Assembly (NCBI GenBank): GCA_905235345.1
Contig: CAJOLO010000058.1
Location: forward strand, 1 to 8,680
DNA length: 8,680 nucleotides
Direction: 5' to 3'
Origin: an uncultured Lachnospiraceae bacterium
Lineage (GTDB): Bacteria > Bacillota > Clostridia > Lachnospirales > Lachnospiraceae
The notes under the pieces are model-generated. The model saw nothing but the letters and a program-made list of their open reading frames with translations. It was not told the DNA's origin and did not search any database. Below, in pieces: positions 6,563 to 8,680 of the stretch; the first letter of the stretch is position 1, and each line of letters begins with the position of its first letter. The position numbers and the translations under genes were made by a program.

Positions 6563-7291
6563 ATGTCAGGACATTCAAAGTTTGCGAATATTAAGCACAA
6601 GAAAGAGAAAAATGATGCGGCAAAGGGAAAGATATTTACGATAATCGGTCGTGAGATTGCGGTAGCCGTAAAAGAGGGTGGACCGGATCCTAATAATAAT
6701 TCAAAGCTCCGTGACGTGATTGCCAAGGCTAAGGCCAATAATATGCCTAATGATACTATTGAACGTGGAATTAAGAAAGCAGCGGGAGACGCCAATGCTG
6801 TTAATTACGTAAGTATTACATATGAAGGATACGGACCTAACGGAACGGCTATTATTGTAGATGCCCTTACTGATAATAAGAACAGAACAGCGTCTAACGT
6901 CAGGAATGCATTTACAAAGGGCGGCGGCAATGTTGGTACAACCGGATGTGTATCTTTTATGTTTGATCAGAAGGGACAGATTATAATTGCTAAAGAAGAT
7001 TGTGATATGGAAGCTGATGATCTGATGATGATTGCGTTAGATGCCGGTGCGGAGGACTTCGCAGAGGAGGAAGACAGTTTCGAGATTCTTACCGCTCCTG
7101 ATGATTTTTCTGCCGTGCGTGAGGCTTTAGAGGGTGAGAACATTCCTATGGCTTCGGCGGAGGTAACAATGGTTCCTCAGACATATGTGGAGCTGACAAG
7201 TGAAGAGGACATCAAGAAGATGAATAAGATTCTTGACCTGCTTGATGAGGATGATGACGTTCAGGCGGTTTATCACAATTGGGATGAATAA
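6563..7291 (+). CDS. yebC: YebC/PmpR/TACO1-family protein
   Basis: This is a complete 242-residue YebC-family protein, the standard length. The N-terminus MSGHSKFANIKHKKEKNDA followed by GKIFTIIGREI is the family signature, with Phe where many members have Trp. Then come NNMPNDTIERGIKKAAG and the conserved three-domain body, ending in VELTSEEDIKKMNKILDLL and an acidic tail with VYHNWDE. The start at ATG 6563 has GAGGAG 9 bases upstream. Many databases call such proteins transcriptional regulators, after PmpR. More recent work on YebC and on mitochondrial TACO1 points to a translation role, helping ribosomes through difficult sequences such as proline stretches. The sequence alone does not choose between these, but the neighbour ychF is also ribosome-associated. 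ychF follows after 77 bases with no terminator between, so co-transcription is likely. Confidence 0.95.
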   Translation: MSGHSKFANIKHKKEKNDAAKGKIFTIIGREIAVAVKEGGPDPNNNSKLRDVIAKAKANNMPNDTIERGIKKAAGDANAVNYVSITYEGYGPNGTAIIVDALTDNKNRTASNVRNAFTKGGGNVGTTGCVSFMFDQKGQIIIAKEDCDMEADDLMMIALDAGAEDFAEEEDSFEILTAPDDFSAVREALEGENIPMASAEVTMVPQTYVELTSEEDIKKMNKILDLLDEDDDVQAVYHNWDE

Positions 7292-7368
7292 GAATGTCAG
7301 GAAAGATAAGAGTTAAATACTGCAAAAAATGCCTGGAACAATTGGAAATATAGGAGGATAAGAAAAAG

Positions 7369-8466
7369 ATGAAACTAGGAATCGTTGGACTTCCCAATGT
7401 TGGAAAAAGTACCTTATTTAATTCTTTGACTAAGGCAGGTGCGGAATCTGCGAATTACCCGTTCTGTACGATAGATCCCAATGTAGGTGTTGTTCCTGTA
7501 CCTGACGAAAGAATTGATGTACTTACTAAGATGCATAATTCCAAGAAGGAGATACCTGCGGTTATTGAGTTTGTAGATATTGCAGGCCTTGTAAAAGGAG
7601 CATCTAAGGGAGAAGGATTGGGAAATCAATTTCTTGCCAATATCAGAGAAGTGGATGCAATTGTTCATGTTGTAAGATGTTTTGAGGATTCGAATGTCGT
7701 GCATGTTGATGGCAGTATTGATCCGCTTAGAGATATCGAAACTATTAATTTTGAGTTGATATTTGCTGATATCGAGGTTCTCGATAAGAGAATTACAAAG
7801 AATCAGAGAGCAGCGAACAATAATAAAGAGATTGCCAAGGAAGTTGAGTTCATGAAGCGAATCAAAGAACATCTTGAAAATGGCAAGCTTGCTATCACAT
7901 TCGATGTGGATGGTGATGATGAAGAAAAGTGGATGAAGGAATATAATCTTCTTACTGCAAAACCTGTAATATTTGCAGCGAATGTTAGCGAGGATGATCT
8001 TGCTGATGACGGAGCGGGTAACGAATATGTTAATAAGGTAAAGGATTATGCCAAAGAATATAATTCAGAGGTGTTTGTTGTATGTGCACAGATAGAACAG
8101 GAGATTTCCGAGTTAGAGGACGATGAGAAGAAGATGTTTCTTGAGGATCTCGGACTTTCTGAGTCGGGACTTGATAAGCTTATTCGTGCAAGCTATTCGT
8201 TGCTTGGACTTATATCATTCCTTACAACGGGAGAGGATGAGACGAGAGCCTGGACTATTAAGAAAGGGACGAAGGCTCCACAGGCAGCGGGAAAGATTCA
8301 TACAGATTTTGAACGCGGATTTATACGTGCGGAGGTAGTTAATTATAAGGATCTGGTTGCTAATGGTTCAATGCTTGCGGCAAAGGAAAAGGGACTTGTC
8401 CGTTCCGAGGGCAAAGAATACGTTGTTGAAGATGGAGATGTAGTTCTCTTTAAGTTTAATGTATAG
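7369..8466 (+). CDS. ychF: YchF/OLA1-family ribosome-associated ATPase
   Basis: YchF is a cytoplasmic Obg-superfamily P-loop protein, known in other bacteria to bind ribosomes and to take part in stress responses. Unlike most of the superfamily it prefers ATP. The product has 365 residues, the usual length, starting at ATG 7369 behind AGGAGG (7352-7357). Motifs: G1 GLPNVGKST (7-15), G3 DIAGLVKGA from Asp 70, and G4 as NVSE (205-208) instead of the canonical NKxD. The NxxE form is the known basis of ATP preference in this family. A helical coiled-coil insert occupies roughly residues 120-195, and the C-terminal TGS domain (about 280-363) includes FERGFIRAEVVNYKDL and ends in VVLFKFNV. It probably shares a transcript with yebC; a hairpin (8501-8542) and a separate promoter separate it from the next gene. 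Confidence 0.96.
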   Translation: MKLGIVGLPNVGKSTLFNSLTKAGAESANYPFCTIDPNVGVVPVPDERIDVLTKMHNSKKEIPAVIEFVDIAGLVKGASKGEGLGNQFLANIREVDAIVHVVRCFEDSNVVHVDGSIDPLRDIETINFELIFADIEVLDKRITKNQRAANNNKEIAKEVEFMKRIKEHLENGKLAITFDVDGDDEEKWMKEYNLLTAKPVIFAANVSEDDLADDGAGNEYVNKVKDYAKEYNSEVFVVCAQIEQEISELEDDEKKMFLEDLGLSESGLDKLIRASYSLLGLISFLTTGEDETRAWTIKKGTKAPQAAGKIHTDFERGFIRAEVVNYKDLVANGSMLAAKEKGLVRSEGKEYVVEDGDVVLFKFNV

Positions 8467-8500
8467 CAGCTTTGATTTAACGTCAGATGCAATGTTATTA

Positions 8501-8542
8501 ACTTAAGCTCTTTCCTTGAAAGACGATGAAAAAAGCTTAAGT
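8501..8542 (+). terminator. Hairpin after ychF, possible terminator or attenuator
   Basis: ACTTAAGCT (8501-8509) pairs perfectly with AGCTTAAGT (8534-8542). Inside the loop CTTTC (8510-8514) pairs with GAAAG (8518-8522). It lies 34 bases beyond the ychF stop. No U run follows (ATGATTGTTATC), so simple intrinsic termination is doubtful; it may instead protect the transcript end or act with a factor. Confidence 0.4.
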
Positions 8543-8562
8543 ATGATTGTTATCTGATTATG

Positions 8563-8579
8563 GAATCTATAATAGATTC
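8563..8579 (+). promoter_or_regulatory. Perfect -10 box inside a palindrome, likely promoter of the lgt-like gene
   Basis: GAATCTA and TAGATTC are perfect 7-bp inverted arms around TAA, and the centre contains a consensus TATAAT (8568-8573). The best -35 is TTGTTA at 8547-8552 with a short 15-base spacer. A start near 8580 would give a leader of about 57 nt. The overlap of palindrome and -10 box is what a repressor operator often looks like. Confidence 0.45.
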
Positions 8580-8636
8580 AGGTTTAATAAGGAGTTTTGC
8601 GATTCGCTATAGACGAGACATTGTGAGGTGTAGATT

Positions 8637-8680
8637 ATGTATGAAATAAGATTCCCCAATCTGGGAATAACTTTGCATAA
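8637..8680 (+). CDS. lgt: Start of a probable prolipoprotein diacylglyceryl transferase, cut by the window edge
   Basis: Only 14 codons are visible, MYEIRFPNLGITLH, after ATG 8637 with GAGGTG at 8625-8630, 6 bases upstream. The IxFPNLGI opening resembles the N-terminus of many clostridial Lgt proteins. Lgt is the membrane enzyme that moves diacylglycerol from phosphatidylglycerol to the lipobox cysteine of prolipoproteins. The membrane helices and the catalytic signature lie outside the window, so the call rests on a short motif. That a gene starts here is well supported; the identity is a reasoned guess. Confidence 0.5.
   Translation, partial: MYEIRFPNLGITLH

Noticed and set aside
8597..8626. 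A possible 9-codon upstream ORF starting at TTG 8597 after AAGGAG, ending on the lgt Shine-Dalgarno.
   Set aside because: The spacing to the ribosome-binding site is only 2 bases, the start is TTG and the product is very short, so chance is more likely.

Overview
The window looks like chromosome of a low-GC Gram-positive bacterium, most likely a clostridial Firmicute of the Lachnospiraceae type. The reasons are AT-rich coding sequence, strong GGAGG-type ribosome-binding sites, sigma-A-like promoters, and clostridial-flavoured versions of GlgA, SerRS, YebC and YchF. The family assignment is inferred from protein flavour and was not tested by a search.

Layout, left to right. (1) Positions 1-452 hold the C-terminal three quarters of a YfbR-like HD-domain 5'-deoxynucleotidase, cut by the window edge. 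(2) A good promoter at 580-607 starts a leader of about 200 nt with several GC-rich hairpins, then glgA (glycogen synthase). This leader is the least explained part of the window. (3) serS (seryl-tRNA synthetase) follows and ends at a 10-bp terminator hairpin, where it converges with the minus-strand genes. (4) Two minus-strand genes follow: a CbbX/SpoVK-type AAA+ ATPase with a divergent helical N-terminal domain and, downstream of it, an orphan LysR-type regulator. A 61-nt GC-rich inverted-repeat element separates them. (5) A divergent intergenic region of 238 bp leads to a rightward housekeeping cluster: yebC, ychF (Obg-family ATPase), a hairpin region, and the first 14 codons of a gene that looks like lgt (prolipoprotein diacylglyceryl transferase).

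Most genes are core functions: nucleotide pool cleaning, glycogen synthesis, tRNA charging, translation assistance and lipoprotein maturation. They do not form one pathway. I see no transposase, phage gene, CRISPR array, tRNA or rRNA, and no convincing new multi-gene system. The points worth a second look are non-coding: the structured RNA before glgA, the hairpin element at 4791-4851, and palindromes sitting on expression signals at 8563-8579 and 6339-6354. The other is the uncharacterised N-terminal domain of the AAA+ protein.
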